Source of the DNA: Fibrobacter succinogenes
GTDB lineage: Bacteria; Fibrobacterota; Fibrobacteria; Fibrobacterales; Fibrobacteraceae
DNA: 64,000 nt
NCBI GenBank assembly: GCA_902794535.1
Contig: CADBHQ010000011.1
Span: forward strand, 62,001 to 126,000
Direction of reading: 5' to 3'
Shown: one piece after another, positions 17,614-25,897 of the stretch
Position numbering within the stretch: the first letter of the stretch is position 1
Layout: every line of letters begins with the position of its first letter
Program-made: the position numbers and the translations under genes
Notes under the pieces: model-generated
The model's database searches: none
Seen by the model: the letters and a program-made list of their open reading frames with translations, nothing else
Told to the model about the DNA's origin: nothing

Positions 17614-19863
17614 CTAGAACATCTTTCGAGTATTCTTCTTGGCGGGGCCATTACCGCTGCTGCTCGGCTTGGGTGCTGCACTTGCGCCCTTGTTGCTAAA
17701 GAGCGTGGCATCGTCGGCAGACTTGGTCTTGACTTCGAAGTGGTTACCGTCGCAGACTTCAGTCGGAGCGTAGCCTGCAGTATAGAGACAGTAAGTCTTT
17801 TCAGAGCAGAATTCACCGGCAATCTTACCCGTATGGTTGCAAATGCCCTTGCTTACGACACCGCTCGGAACCGGGAACGGCTTACGCGGCAAGTCCTTGT
17901 GCAACTGCTTCATCACAGCCATCCAAACCGGCAAAGCGTCTTCGGTACCCGTATGGCCTGCGCCCAAGGTACCCGGGCTATCGGAACCGACCCACACACC
18001 CATGGTGAATTGCTTGGTAAAGCCGATGTACCAGCAGTCCGTATAATCATTAGTCGTACCGGTCTTACCACCACTCGGGTGAGTAAAGCCGCTCGCCCAC
18101 ACGCGGGCTGCCGTACCGCGAATGTTCACATCCTTCAGCATGTCGACCATCAAGTAGGCCGAAGCCGGACGCAACACTTCGTGTTCGACCTTAGAATTCT
18201 TTTCAATGACTTCGCCGTTGCGGTCCACAATGGATTCAATCATGTACGGTTCAATACGGTTACCGCCGTTCGGGAACACCGTATAGGCCGACGTCATTTC
18301 CATACCGAACTTGCGGGCGTAGTTCACCACGTTATTCAGGCCGTACTTCATGCCCGTCAAAATAGCCGGCAAGTTCTTGGACTTGTAAAGGGCACGGCGG
18401 AGCGTCATCATGCCTTCGAAGTCATGTTCGAAGTTCGCCGGGCGCCAAACCTTGTTCTTGTCCTTGTCATCCGGGTCAGGAATGCTCACCGGCTGGTCAT
18501 TCACCGAGTCGCAGGGGCTTGCGCCGTTGTCCATAGCCGTCGAATACACAATCGGCTTGAACGACGAGCCGGGCTGACGCAGAGACTGCACCGCACGGTT
18601 CCAGCGAGACTGGTTAAAGTCGGAACCACCCACCATGGCACGAATTGCACCCGATTCGTTTTCAATCAAGATAGCCGCAATTTCAGGATGGTGGTAAAGG
18701 ATAGAGTCCGGGAAACGGCGCTTGTCAGCAGGGCGCTTCAAGTCGTCGGCCAGGTATTCCTTCTTAAAGAGCGTGTAGACGCTATCGAAGTGAGCGACCA
18801 CGCTGTCTTCGGGCATGTTATACTTTTTAGTCAGGTACAGGCGGCGAGTAGCGCGATACTTGACGCGGCGGCGAACCTTTTCAACCTGCACGCGAGCAAC
18901 GCTATCGGCGTAAGCCTGAATATCCGGGTCAATCGTCGAATTAATCGAGACACCATCGGCATACAGAGAGTTTTCGCCGTACTTCTTTTCCATGTACTTG
19001 CGGATTTCTTCGTAGAAATACAGGCCCGATTCGTTGGAAACTTCCTTTTTCGCAAGTTCAATGGGAGTCTCGATATATTCGTGGTATTCGTCGTCGTTAA
19101 TGTAGCCGGCATCGCGCATGGCATAAAGCACCGTATTGCGGCGTTCGAATGCGGCTTCGGGGTGACGGTCCGGGCGGTAAGCTTCAGGGCGCTGCAGCAT
19201 ACCGGCCAAAACGGCAAGTTCCGGAATCGTAAGGCTATCGAGCGGACGGCCGAAGTAGAACTTACCAGCCGCCTGGAAACCGTAGTTACCGCCAGCCAGG
19301 TACACTTCGTTCATGTAGAATTCAAGGATTTCTTCTTTAGTATAAGTCTGTTCGATGCGGATAGCCGTCATCATTTCCTTGATCTTACGCGAAATCGTAC
19401 GTTCCGGCGTGAGGAACAAAAGCTTGGTCAGCTGCTGCGTCAAGGTCGATGCACCGCGGAGCTTTTTGCCCGACAAGGCGCTTTCCATAACAGCAGACGG
19501 AATCGCCCACACGTTCATGCCCCAGTGACTATAGAAGGCGCGGTCTTCGGTGGCCATCACGGCGTGAATCGCATTTTCAGGAATCGAGTCGAAACTCGTC
19601 CATTCGCGGCGTTCCACAAAATATTCGTGGGCAATCTTTCCGTTCATGTCATAAATGTTCGTGACAAGTCTCGGATTGATCTGTTCCAACTGCGAAAGCG
19701 AAGGCAGTTCCGGAGAGAAATGATTGTATACGGCGATTACAGCAATAAAAGCCGCGAGCACGGGTACCGCAAAAATGATTAACCACTTGACCACTCTGCG
19801 GTCGGTAAACCAGCTCTTCAAAGTGTTAAGAACCGAAAGTAATACGGGTTTGACTTTATCCAT
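17614..19863 (-). CDS. Class A penicillin-binding protein (PBP1A-type glycosyltransferase/transpeptidase)
   Basis: 749 residues. It polymerises lipid II into glycan strands and cross-links the stem peptides at the outer face of the inner membrane. A cytoplasmic start and one membrane helix (about 28-48) are followed by the GT51 domain, with catalytic Glu in ATEDRAFYSHWG (near 100) and GASTLTQQLTK. The transpeptidase domain has SSFK (active Ser near 433), SKN and KTGTTND (near 600). A Ser/Lys-rich tail carries four cysteines and ends in KKNTRKMF. The ATG at 19863 has no strong ribosome binding site. The gene is monocistronic between the 17555 repeat and the tRNA promoter region. Confidence 0.96.
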   Translation of the reverse strand: MDKVKPVLLSVLNTLKSWFTDRRVVKWLIIFAVPVLAAFIAVIAVYNHFSPELPSLSQLEQINPRLVTNIYDMNGKIAHEYFVERREWTSFDSIPENAIHAVMATEDRAFYSHWGMNVWAIPSAVMESALSGKKLRGASTLTQQLTKLLFLTPERTISRKIKEMMTAIRIEQTYTKEEILEFYMNEVYLAGGNYGFQAAGKFYFGRPLDSLTIPELAVLAGMLQRPEAYRPDRHPEAAFERRNTVLYAMRDAGYINDDEYHEYIETPIELAKKEVSNESGLYFYEEIRKYMEKKYGENSLYADGVSINSTIDPDIQAYADSVARVQVEKVRRRVKYRATRRLYLTKKYNMPEDSVVAHFDSVYTLFKKEYLADDLKRPADKRRFPDSILYHHPEIAAILIENESGAIRAMVGGSDFNQSRWNRAVQSLRQPGSSFKPIVYSTAMDNGASPCDSVNDQPVSIPDPDDKDKNKVWRPANFEHDFEGMMTLRRALYKSKNLPAILTGMKYGLNNVVNYARKFGMEMTSAYTVFPNGGNRIEPYMIESIVDRNGEVIEKNSKVEHEVLRPASAYLMVDMLKDVNIRGTAARVWASGFTHPSGGKTGTTNDYTDCWYIGFTKQFTMGVWVGSDSPGTLGAGHTGTEDALPVWMAVMKQLHKDLPRKPFPVPSGVVSKGICNHTGKIAGEFCSEKTYCLYTAGYAPTEVCDGNHFEVKTKSADDATLFSNKGASAAPKPSSSGNGPAKKNTRKMF

Positions 19864-20004
19864 GGTCCAATACCGTTAAAAAATTTGGCCAAAAAGATAG
19901 TTATTGTAAGGCAATTCGATTACACGCCCCTCTTTAAAATCCCGCAAAAGCAGGGTAATCTGCCAACAAATCAAAAATTCTTAAAAAATTTTCAACAAAA
20001 ACCC

Positions 20005-20033
20005 TTGACAACACTCGCGCTTTAAACTATCTT
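20005..20033 (+). promoter_or_regulatory. Promoter of tRNA-Arg
   Basis: TTGACA (20005-20010), a 17-nt spacer and TATCTT (20028-20033). The tRNA begins 16 nt downstream. This is the best sigma-70-type promoter in the window. Confidence 0.85.
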
Positions 20034-20048
20034 TGGGCCATCAATCAA

Positions 20049-20161
<113 letters not shown>

Positions 20162-20235
20162 GTATCCATACAAAACACAATCAAATAACAAATCTCGTCT
20201 TTATACGAATGGATGAGAAACTGGAGCCTTTGTGA

Positions 20236-20257
20236 GCAAATGGGCAAGCCCATTTGC
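20236..20257. repeat. Perfect palindrome between the tRNA-Arg repeats
   Basis: GCAAATGGGC-AA-GCCCATTTGC, a 10-bp perfect stem with a 2-nt centre. Such a tight centre would extrude or form a stable RNA hairpin. Confidence 0.8.
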
Positions 20258-20261
20258 GAGA

Positions 20262-20304
20262 GGATGTGCCATAAAAGACTTTTTTATAATGATGTGGCAC
20301 ATCC
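20262..20304. repeat. Inverted repeat between the tRNA-Arg repeats
   Basis: GGATGTGCCA (20262-20271) and TGGCACATCC (20295-20304) are perfect inverted copies separated by 23 AT-rich bases. Confidence 0.8.
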
Positions 20305-20316
20305 GGTCTATATACT

Positions 20317-20383
20317 GCTCCAGGTTCGAGTCCTGGCACCCGCAGAAAGGAAGACGTTTCACGGTAAGTGAGACGTCTTTCTT
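20317..20383 (+). repeat. 67-bp perfect direct repeat, right copy
   Basis: Identical to 20095-20161. It holds an orphan tRNA-Arg 3' end (T arm and acceptor strand) with no 5' half in front of it, followed by the terminator. Confidence 0.9.
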
Positions 20384-20387
20384 TTTT
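20351..20387 (+). terminator. Second copy of the tRNA terminator, full T-run
   Basis: Same stem as at 20129-20161, but followed by CTTTTTTT. The intact T-run suggests this copy marks the original downstream flank of the tRNA gene. Confidence 0.8.
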
Positions 20388-20471
20388 TATGCATGCAATG
20401 GACTTTTTTTGATACCAATTATCCCGATTTTCACAATCCGTAAAACACAGTTTAGATTATTTTGCAAAGCC

Positions 20472-20489
20472 TGCAAACAGGTGTTTGCA
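20472..20489. promoter_or_regulatory. Candidate operator palindrome upstream of the XRE gene
   Basis: TGCAAAC-AGGT-GTTTGCA, a perfect 7-bp inverted repeat. It lies 22 nt upstream of TAATTT (20511-20516), close to a -35 position, so autoregulation by the XRE protein is conceivable. A near copy with one changed base is at 32304-32321. Confidence 0.4.
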
Positions 20490-20562
20490 CGGGCCATACA
20501 CCCCCAATTCTAATTTTGGCCTTCAGAGAGTGTTGGTGTCCACGTTTTTAAGAGGTTGTTTT

Positions 20563-20919
20563 GTGGAATACAAAGATCACATTCTCAGCGAAGTCATTCG
20601 GCAGGTATTCTTGGAGTGCCGACGGCAACGGGGCCTTACCCAAACAGGCTTATCCCTTGAATCCAATATCACCCGGCAGTTCATTTCGCAGTTCGAAGTC
20701 GGCAAAAGGCTCCCATCCATAACCACTTTAAGCGCACTTGCCAAGGCCTACGGCAAATCGCTTTCCGAAATGTTCAAGGAAGTCGACCGACTTTATCCTC
20801 TTGTCGAAAACACGTCGCCAATCTTTGAAATTTCACCCGATATAGCCGCCGAGACACAGCAAAGAATGACAGAATACATCAATAATGCTAGAAAGAAACG
20901 GGGGTACAAACCCCTTTAG
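20563..20919 (+). CDS. XRE-family helix-turn-helix regulator
   Basis: 118 residues starting at GTG 20563, which has AGAGG at 7-nt spacing; an upstream in-frame ATG has no such site. Residues of about 8-65 form a Cro/C1-type HTH: FLECRRQRGLTQTGLSLESN, then ITRQFISQFEVGKRLPSITT and LSALAKAYGKSL. The C-terminal 45 residues are charged, without a recognised domain. Targets are unknown; the palindrome at 20472-20489 is a candidate site. Its position next to the tRNA-Arg duplication raises the possibility that it came with an integrated element, but its base composition is not unusual. Confidence 0.88.
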   Translation: MEYKDHILSEVIRQVFLECRRQRGLTQTGLSLESNITRQFISQFEVGKRLPSITTLSALAKAYGKSLSEMFKEVDRLYPLVENTSPIFEISPDIAAETQQRMTEYINNARKKRGYKPL

Positions 20920-20957
20920 GTACCTAGATTACCCTTAACAAAAATGTATTTTTTTGC

Positions 20958-20963
20958 TATCTT
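20958..20963 (+). promoter_or_regulatory. -10 element of rlmN
   Basis: TTTTTTTGCTATCTTT with TATCTT ending 9 nt before ATG 20973. The nine bases between are TACCCCCCG, with no ribosome binding site. Confidence 0.5.
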
Positions 20964-20972
20964 TACCCCCCG

Positions 20973-22040
20973 ATGGAATGGCCAAAGAACATAAAGACAC
21001 TGACCGAGGACGAGCTCAAGGCTTGGCTCCGCGACCAGGATGAAAAGCCGTTCCGGGCTAGCCAAATTCAAAAATGGCTATTTTGCCAACAGGTCAAAAG
21101 CTACGACGAAATGGGGAACATCTCCCCCGCCCTCCGCGAAAAACTGGCAAATCAGTTCAGCCTTCGTGCCCTGACCGAAGAACAGCGCATGGAGTCGGTC
21201 GACGGCACCGTCAAGTGGCTTTTCAAGACCCACGACGGCCACCACATTGAAACCGTGATGATTCCCGCAAACGGGCGTTTTTCCGTGTGCGTTTCGACCC
21301 AGGTGGGTTGCGCCATGAACTGCGCCTTCTGCCGCACCGCCAAAATGGGCTTTACCAGGAATCTGGAAGCCGGCGAAATCCTGGAAGAAATCATCAACGT
21401 GAACTGGTACCTGAAAGAAGCCGGTTTTTTGAACGAAGAAGGCAAAACGGCCCAGGTCACCAACATCATCTTCATGGGCATGGGCGAACCCCTGAACAAC
21501 CTGGAAAACGTGCACCGCGTCTGCTGCACACTCCATAACCAGAGCCTATTCAACATGGGCTCCAAGCGCATGACCGTTAGCACGAGCGGTGTGGTACCCA
21601 AGATCAAGGAACTGGTTGACCGCAATACCCCCTGTTGCCTTGCCGTTAGCCTGAACAGCACCAATAACGAATACCGTTCGTCCGTGATGCCGGTAAACAA
21701 GACCTGGCCCATCGAAAAACTTTTGGAAGCGGTTGACGAATACATTCGTAGAACCGACAATTATGTAACGTTTGAATTTGTCCTGATTCAGGACATCACC
21801 TGCACCCCGAAGGCGGCCAAGGAGCTTATTCGCATTTGCGCCCCCCGCCGCGTGAAGGTAAACGCCATCGTCCTAAACGACGGCGACGACCCCACACTGC
21901 ACGCCCCCACGCCGGAACAGGTAGAAGACTTTTTGGCTATGGTTAGGGCAGCCGAAATTCAAATCACGATCCGCAACCCGCGCGGCCGCGACATTCTCGC
22001 CGCCTGCGGGCAGCTTGCGTACAAAAAGGAAGGTAAATAA
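20973..22040 (+). CDS. rlmN: Dual-specificity 23S rRNA/tRNA adenine-C2 methyltransferase RlmN
   Basis: 355 residues. This radical SAM enzyme methylates C2 of A2503 in 23S rRNA and A37 of some tRNAs. The iron-sulfur cluster motif is C113-AMN-C117-AF-C120, and the methyl-carrying cysteine lies near residue 345 in DILAACGQL. IFMGMGEPLNN and VSTSGVVP are family landmarks. The final stop shares its last A with the ATG of the next gene (TAATG), so the two are coupled. TATCTT lies 9 nt upstream of the ATG and no Shine-Dalgarno is present. Confidence 0.97.
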   Translation: MEWPKNIKTLTEDELKAWLRDQDEKPFRASQIQKWLFCQQVKSYDEMGNISPALREKLANQFSLRALTEEQRMESVDGTVKWLFKTHDGHHIETVMIPANGRFSVCVSTQVGCAMNCAFCRTAKMGFTRNLEAGEILEEIINVNWYLKEAGFLNEEGKTAQVTNIIFMGMGEPLNNLENVHRVCCTLHNQSLFNMGSKRMTVSTSGVVPKIKELVDRNTPCCLAVSLNSTNNEYRSSVMPVNKTWPIEKLLEAVDEYIRRTDNYVTFEFVLIQDITCTPKAAKELIRICAPRRVKVNAIVLNDGDDPTLHAPTPEQVEDFLAMVRAAEIQITIRNPRGRDILAACGQLAYKKEGK

Positions 22041-22660
22041 TGTTAACGCAGAACCTCCCGGATTTCTGGGATAATCTTTATGCCGAAGGCAAGGACTACT
22101 GGAATCTCAAGAAGGTGACGCCCGCTCTGACGGAATTTTTCAAGCACCCCTCTTGTCCCGCTACGGGTTCCGTTCTGGTTCCCGGCGCAGGCTTTGGCTA
22201 CGACGCCGAAGCATGGGCTTTGCGCGGTCACGACGTGCTGGCAGTCGACTTTGCCCCCTCTGCCGTCGATGAACTTGACCACTTGAGCCGCAAGCACAAG
22301 AACCTGCGTTCTTTGGATCTTGACCTGTTCTCGCTTTCTCCCAAGGACGACAAGCGTGGCGGTCAGCTTTTTGATATCGTTTACGATTACTGCTGCTTTA
22401 CGGCTATCCACCCGGGTCGCCGCGACGAATTCTTCGAAGTCTGCTACAAGATGATGAAGGACGACGGCCTGTTGATTCTGTTCTTGTACCCGCTCATGAA
22501 CGGCAAGACCCTGCAGGGCCCGCCGCATGCCACCAGCGAAGGCGAGCTCATGGCCCGTCTCGGCGGCGTGTTCGATGTCGTCGAACGCATCAAGCCCACA
22601 AACAGCATCGCCGGTCGCGAAGGCAAGGAAGAAATCTGGCTCCTTAAAAAGTGCCTGTAA
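22040..22660 (+). CDS. TPMT-like class I SAM-dependent methyltransferase
   Basis: 206 residues. PDFWDNLYAEGKDYWNL at the start and VLVPGAGFGYDAEAWALRGHDVLAVDF (SAM motif I and following acidic strand) place it in the thiopurine S-methyltransferase-like family, which methylates small S-, Se- or halide nucleophiles. YDYCCFTAIHPGRRDEFF is motif II-like. The substrate in this organism is unknown. It overlaps rlmN by one base and is followed by a strong terminator, so rlmN and this gene form a two-gene operon. Confidence 0.88.
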   Translation: MLTQNLPDFWDNLYAEGKDYWNLKKVTPALTEFFKHPSCPATGSVLVPGAGFGYDAEAWALRGHDVLAVDFAPSAVDELDHLSRKHKNLRSLDLDLFSLSPKDDKRGGQLFDIVYDYCCFTAIHPGRRDEFFEVCYKMMKDDGLLILFLYPLMNGKTLQGPPHATSEGELMARLGGVFDVVERIKPTNSIAGREGKEEIWLLKKCL

Positions 22661-22689
22661 TCCTCTTCGCGAAACGCGCAAATTTAATC

Positions 22690-22719
22690 GCGAGCGGTAT
22701 TCAACCGCTCGCTTTTTTT
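22690..22719 (+). terminator. Rho-independent terminator of the rlmN operon
   Basis: GCGAGCGGT-attca-ACCGCTCGC (9-bp perfect stem) followed by T7. Confidence 0.95.
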
Positions 22720-22783
22720 CTAATTTTTTCATCAAATTTTAACGGCGGCCAAGCCGCTTCAACGAAGACACAAGGATTAAGTT

Positions 22784-23281
22784 ATGGCTAAAGATTTATG
22801 CCCCTGCGGTTCCGGTAAGGAATACTGCGAATGTTGCGAACCGATTATCAAGCAGAAGACCCTCGCTGCAAGCCCCGAAGCATTGATGCGTTCCCGCTAT
22901 ACTGCCTACGTAAAGCAGGAAATTGGCTGGCTCAAGGAATCTCTCGAAGCTACCCAGCGTAGCGACTTCGACGAACCGAGCGTGACCGCTTGGAGCAAGG
23001 ATTCCGAATGGCTCGGCATCGAAATCAAGCAGACCAAGACCGAAGAAGAAAAGAACATCGGCTGGGTCGAATTCATCGCACGCTTTAAGCAGGGCAACAT
23101 CACCCGTAACCACCACGAACTCGGCGAATTCCACAAGGTGGGCGGCGCATGGTTCTTCTACGACGGTCGTGCTGTGAAGCAGGAAACCGTCCGTCACGAA
23201 GGTCCGGTCGTTGGCCGTAACGATCCGTGCCCGTGCGGTTCCGGCAAGAAGTACAAGAAGTGCTGCGGCGCCAACAAGTAA
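22784..23281 (+). CDS. YchJ-family protein with two SEC-C zinc motifs
   Basis: 165 residues. An N-terminal SEC-C motif ([14 protein letters not shown]) and a C-terminal one ([17 protein letters not shown]) flank the YchJ domain, with [13 protein letters not shown] and the WVEFIARFK strand. SEC-C motifs bind zinc in SecA and in many small proteins. The YchJ function is unknown. ATTAAG precedes the ATG but no clear Shine-Dalgarno is present. It lies between the rlmN operon terminator and argC. Confidence 0.92.
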   Translation: MAKDLCPCGSGKEYCECCEPIIKQKTLAASPEALMRSRYTAYVKQEIGWLKESLEATQRSDFDEPSVTAWSKDSEWLGIEIKQTKTEEEKNIGWVEFIARFKQGNITRNHHELGEFHKVGGAWFFYDGRAVKQETVRHEGPVVGRNDPCPCGSGKKYKKCCGANK

Positions 23282-23291
23282 TTTTCAGTTC

Positions 23292-23316
23292 AACAACTAA
23301 TAACTAGTAACTAAGC
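23292..23316. repeat. Degenerate heptad array upstream of argC
   Basis: AACAACT, AATAACT, AGTAACT, AAGCAA: three to four seven-base units ending directly before the argC ATG. No ribosome binding site is seen. Confidence 0.5.
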
Positions 23317-23318
23317 AA

Positions 23319-24281
23319 ATGTTCAAAGTTTTCGTAGATGGTGAAGCAGGTACCACTGGCCTGCAGATTTATGAGAGACTCGCAAAGCGTAACGACATCG
23401 AAGTGTTGCGCATTTCTCCCGAACTCCGCAAAGACATTAACGAACGCAAGCGACTCATCAATGAGTCCGACGTGACGTTCCTGTGCCTGCCCGATGCTGC
23501 GGCTGTCGAAAGTGCAGCCCTCTGCGAAAATCCGAACACCCGCGTGATTGATGCATCAACCGCACACCGCGTAAACCCCGACTGGACCTACGGGATGCCG
23601 GAACTTTCGGCCGCCCAGCGCGAAGCCATTGCCAAGAGCAAGCGCATTGCCAACCCCGGTTGCCATGCTTCGGGCTTTATTCTCGGTGTACACCCGCTGG
23701 TTGCCGCAGGCATTTTGCCGAAGAGCGCAAACCTCGCCGCCTACAGTATTACCGGTTATTCCGGCGGTGGCAAGAAGCTGATTGCCGAATACGAAGAAGC
23801 CGCAGCCATGGAACACAAGACCGGCGAATCGAAGGCAATCATGGCGCCCGCCCCGTACGCGCTTGCGCTTGCACACAAGCACCTCCCCGAAATGAAGAAG
23901 TACTGCGAACTTGAAAACACGCCGTTCTTCAACCCGGTGCTTGGCCCTTATTACAAGGGCATGGCAGTCACCGTCGCCATCTTTGCAAATGAACTCACCA
24001 AGAAGGTCGGCCCCGAAGGCCTCACCGAAATTTTGGCAAAGCATTACGAAGGTTCTCGCTTTGTGAAGGTCATGCCCTATGAAGCAGCCCCTGTGCTGTT
24101 CAACGGCCGCCTTGACGCTACCGTCTGCAACGATACGAACAACGCCCGCATCCAGGTGTTCGGCAACGAAACCGTGATGCAGGTGACGACTATTATCGAC
24201 AACCTCGGCAAGGGCGCAAGCGGTGCCGCAATTCAGAACATGAATATCGCGCTCGGCCTCGACGAAGGAATTAGCCTTTAA
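23319..24281 (+). CDS. argC: N-acetyl-gamma-glutamyl-phosphate reductase, type 2
   Basis: 320 residues, the shorter (type 2) form. It reduces N-acetyl-glutamyl-5-phosphate to the semialdehyde with NADPH in arginine synthesis. KVFVDGEAGTTGLQIYERL binds NADP, FLCLPDAAAVE and DASTAHR follow, and the catalytic Cys115 is in NPGCHASGF. It heads a chain of genes (argC-obgE-smpB-amidase) with one-base overlaps or a 3-nt gap. Its pathway is unrelated to the next genes, so the grouping reflects co-expression rather than function. A heptad array stands immediately upstream. Confidence 0.96.
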   Translation: MFKVFVDGEAGTTGLQIYERLAKRNDIEVLRISPELRKDINERKRLINESDVTFLCLPDAAAVESAALCENPNTRVIDASTAHRVNPDWTYGMPELSAAQREAIAKSKRIANPGCHASGFILGVHPLVAAGILPKSANLAAYSITGYSGGGKKLIAEYEEAAAMEHKTGESKAIMAPAPYALALAHKHLPEMKKYCELENTPFFNPVLGPYYKGMAVTVAIFANELTKKVGPEGLTEILAKHYEGSRFVKVMPYEAAPVLFNGRLDATVCNDTNNARIQVFGNETVMQVTTIIDNLGKGASGAAIQNMNIALGLDEGISL

Positions 24282-25423
24282 TGTTCCTAGATGAAAAATC
24301 AATTGAAGTTCGCTCCGGTAAGGGCGGCGATGGCATTTGCAGTTTCCACCGCGAAAAGTTCGTACCCCTCGGCGGTCCCGATGGCGGTGACGGCGGTCGC
24401 GGCGGTCATGTGATTCTGCAGGTGAACGAACAGTTCTCTACCCTGCTTGACATGGGTAACGCTCGCCTCTATAAGGCTCAAAGCGGTCAACCCGGTGGCG
24501 CCAAGCGTTGCACCGGTCGCTCTGCTGAAGACCTGATCGTAGACGTTCCGCGCGGCACCATCGTGAAGGACGCCGAAGGTCGCATTTTGGCAGACCTTAC
24601 CGAACCCGGCCAAAAGTGGATTGCGGCTCGCGGCGGCAAGGGTGGCATGGGCAACCAGCATTTTGCAACGCCTGCCAACCAGGCTCCGCGCAAATGCACA
24701 CCCGGCGAAAAGGGCGAAAAGCGCGAACTTTTCTTGGAACTGAAGCTCATGGCAGACGTGGGCCTCGTCGGATTCCCGAACGCAGGCAAGTCTAGCCTTG
24801 TGAACAAGATTTCGAGCGGTCGCCCGAAAGTCGGCGACTATCCGTTTACCACTCTCGAACCGGTGCTCGGCATTGTGCAACTGAACGGCCACAGCTTTGT
24901 GGTTGCAGATATTCCTGGTTTGCTCGAAGGCGCCAGCGAAGGCAAGGGCCTCGGCCACCAATTCTTAAAGCACATCGAACGTACGCACACGCTCTTGTTC
25001 GTGATTGACGGCTTTGCCGAAAACGCCTACGAACAGTTCTCCGTTCTTAAGGACGAACTCAAGGCTTTCCACCCAAAGCTAGCGAAGAAGCCTTACGTGA
25101 TTGCTTTGAACAAGAGCGACCTCGGCATCGACGAAGCCATCAAGCAGTTCAAGGCACACAAGGAAAGCGTCATTGTGACCTCTGCCGTAACTGGCGACGG
25201 TTGCAAGGAACTCACCTTGGCTCTGGACGAAGCGGTGCCCCACGTGCAAAAGAAGAAAGTCGGCTGGGAAAGCAAGAGTTTTACCGCCGGCAAGACTAGC
25301 GACAGCAAGAGCACCGCTAAAAAGAGCGGCTCCAAAAGCGCAACCAAGACGGGAGCTGCCAAAAAGACGACAGCATCCAAAAGCTCCGGAACAAAATCTG
25401 GCTGGAGCAAAAAGAAGGCTTAA
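24281..25423 (+). CDS. obgE: Obg-family GTPase (ObgE/CgtA)
   Basis: 380 residues. The glycine-rich Obg fold fills about 1-158 (GGPDGGDGGRGGHVI), followed by the G domain: P-loop GFPNAGKSS (near 163), switch/G2 YPFTTLEP, G3 DIPGLLEGA, G4 NKSD. It takes part in large ribosomal subunit assembly and stress control. The C-terminus is an unusual Lys/Ser/Thr-rich tail of about 50 residues (KSGSKSATKTGAAKKTT), likely disordered and nucleic-acid binding. Start and argC stop overlap by one base (TAATG). Confidence 0.97.
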   Translation: MFLDEKSIEVRSGKGGDGICSFHREKFVPLGGPDGGDGGRGGHVILQVNEQFSTLLDMGNARLYKAQSGQPGGAKRCTGRSAEDLIVDVPRGTIVKDAEGRILADLTEPGQKWIAARGGKGGMGNQHFATPANQAPRKCTPGEKGEKRELFLELKLMADVGLVGFPNAGKSSLVNKISSGRPKVGDYPFTTLEPVLGIVQLNGHSFVVADIPGLLEGASEGKGLGHQFLKHIERTHTLLFVIDGFAENAYEQFSVLKDELKAFHPKLAKKPYVIALNKSDLGIDEAIKQFKAHKESVIVTSAVTGDGCKELTLALDEAVPHVQKKKVGWESKSFTAGKTSDSKSTAKKSGSKSATKTGAAKKTTASKSSGTKSGWSKKKA

Positions 25424-25426
25424 CGA

Positions 25427-25897
25427 ATGGCGAAAAAAGAACAGAGTACGCCGGTCATCGTAAACCGCAAGGCAAACCACCTCTACTTCGTAGACGAGAC
25501 CTTCGAAGTAGGTATCATGCTGATCGGTTCGGAAGTTAAATCTATCCGCGATGGCAAGTGCACTTTGGGCGAAGCGTGGATCGACATCGACGAGACCAAG
25601 AACGAAATCTGGCTCGTGGGTGCCCACATCGACGAATACCTTTTCGCCAACCGCTTCAACCATTTTCCGGCAAGGCGCCGCAAGCTCTTGGCCCATGTGC
25701 ACGAAATTGCCAAAATGCGCAAGGCCAAGGAGCAAAAGGGCTGCACGCTCATTCCCTTGAAGCTCTACTTCAAGAATCGCCGCGCCAAGCTCGAAATGGG
25801 AATCTGCCGCGGTAAGGATCAGCGCGACAAGCGTCAGGATATCATCAACCGCGACGCAAAACTCGAAATGGCCCGTGCGGCAAAGGCTCACCGCTAA
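25427..25897 (+). CDS. smpB: SsrA-binding protein SmpB
   Basis: 156 residues, full length. It binds tmRNA and delivers it to stalled ribosomes (trans-translation). Landmarks are VNRKANHLYFVDETFEVGI, GSEVKSIRDGK, FNHFPARRRKLL and the basic tail GKDQRDKRQDI, which enters the mRNA channel. It starts 3 nt after the obgE stop. The ssrA gene is not in this window. Confidence 0.98.
   Translation: MAKKEQSTPVIVNRKANHLYFVDETFEVGIMLIGSEVKSIRDGKCTLGEAWIDIDETKNEIWLVGAHIDEYLFANRFNHFPARRRKLLAHVHEIAKMRKAKEQKGCTLIPLKLYFKNRRAKLEMGICRGKDQRDKRQDIINRDAKLEMARAAKAHR

Noticed and set aside
17740..19782. 680-codon plus-strand frame
   Set aside because: Antisense shadow of the PBP gene; no start signal or domain. 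The same holds for 12349-13656 (glyA), 28842-30332 and 51436-52824.
20232..20513. 93-codon frame from GTG 20232
   Set aside because: It runs through the palindromes, the orphan tRNA 3' end and a terminator; the peptide shows no domain and its ribosome binding site is poor.
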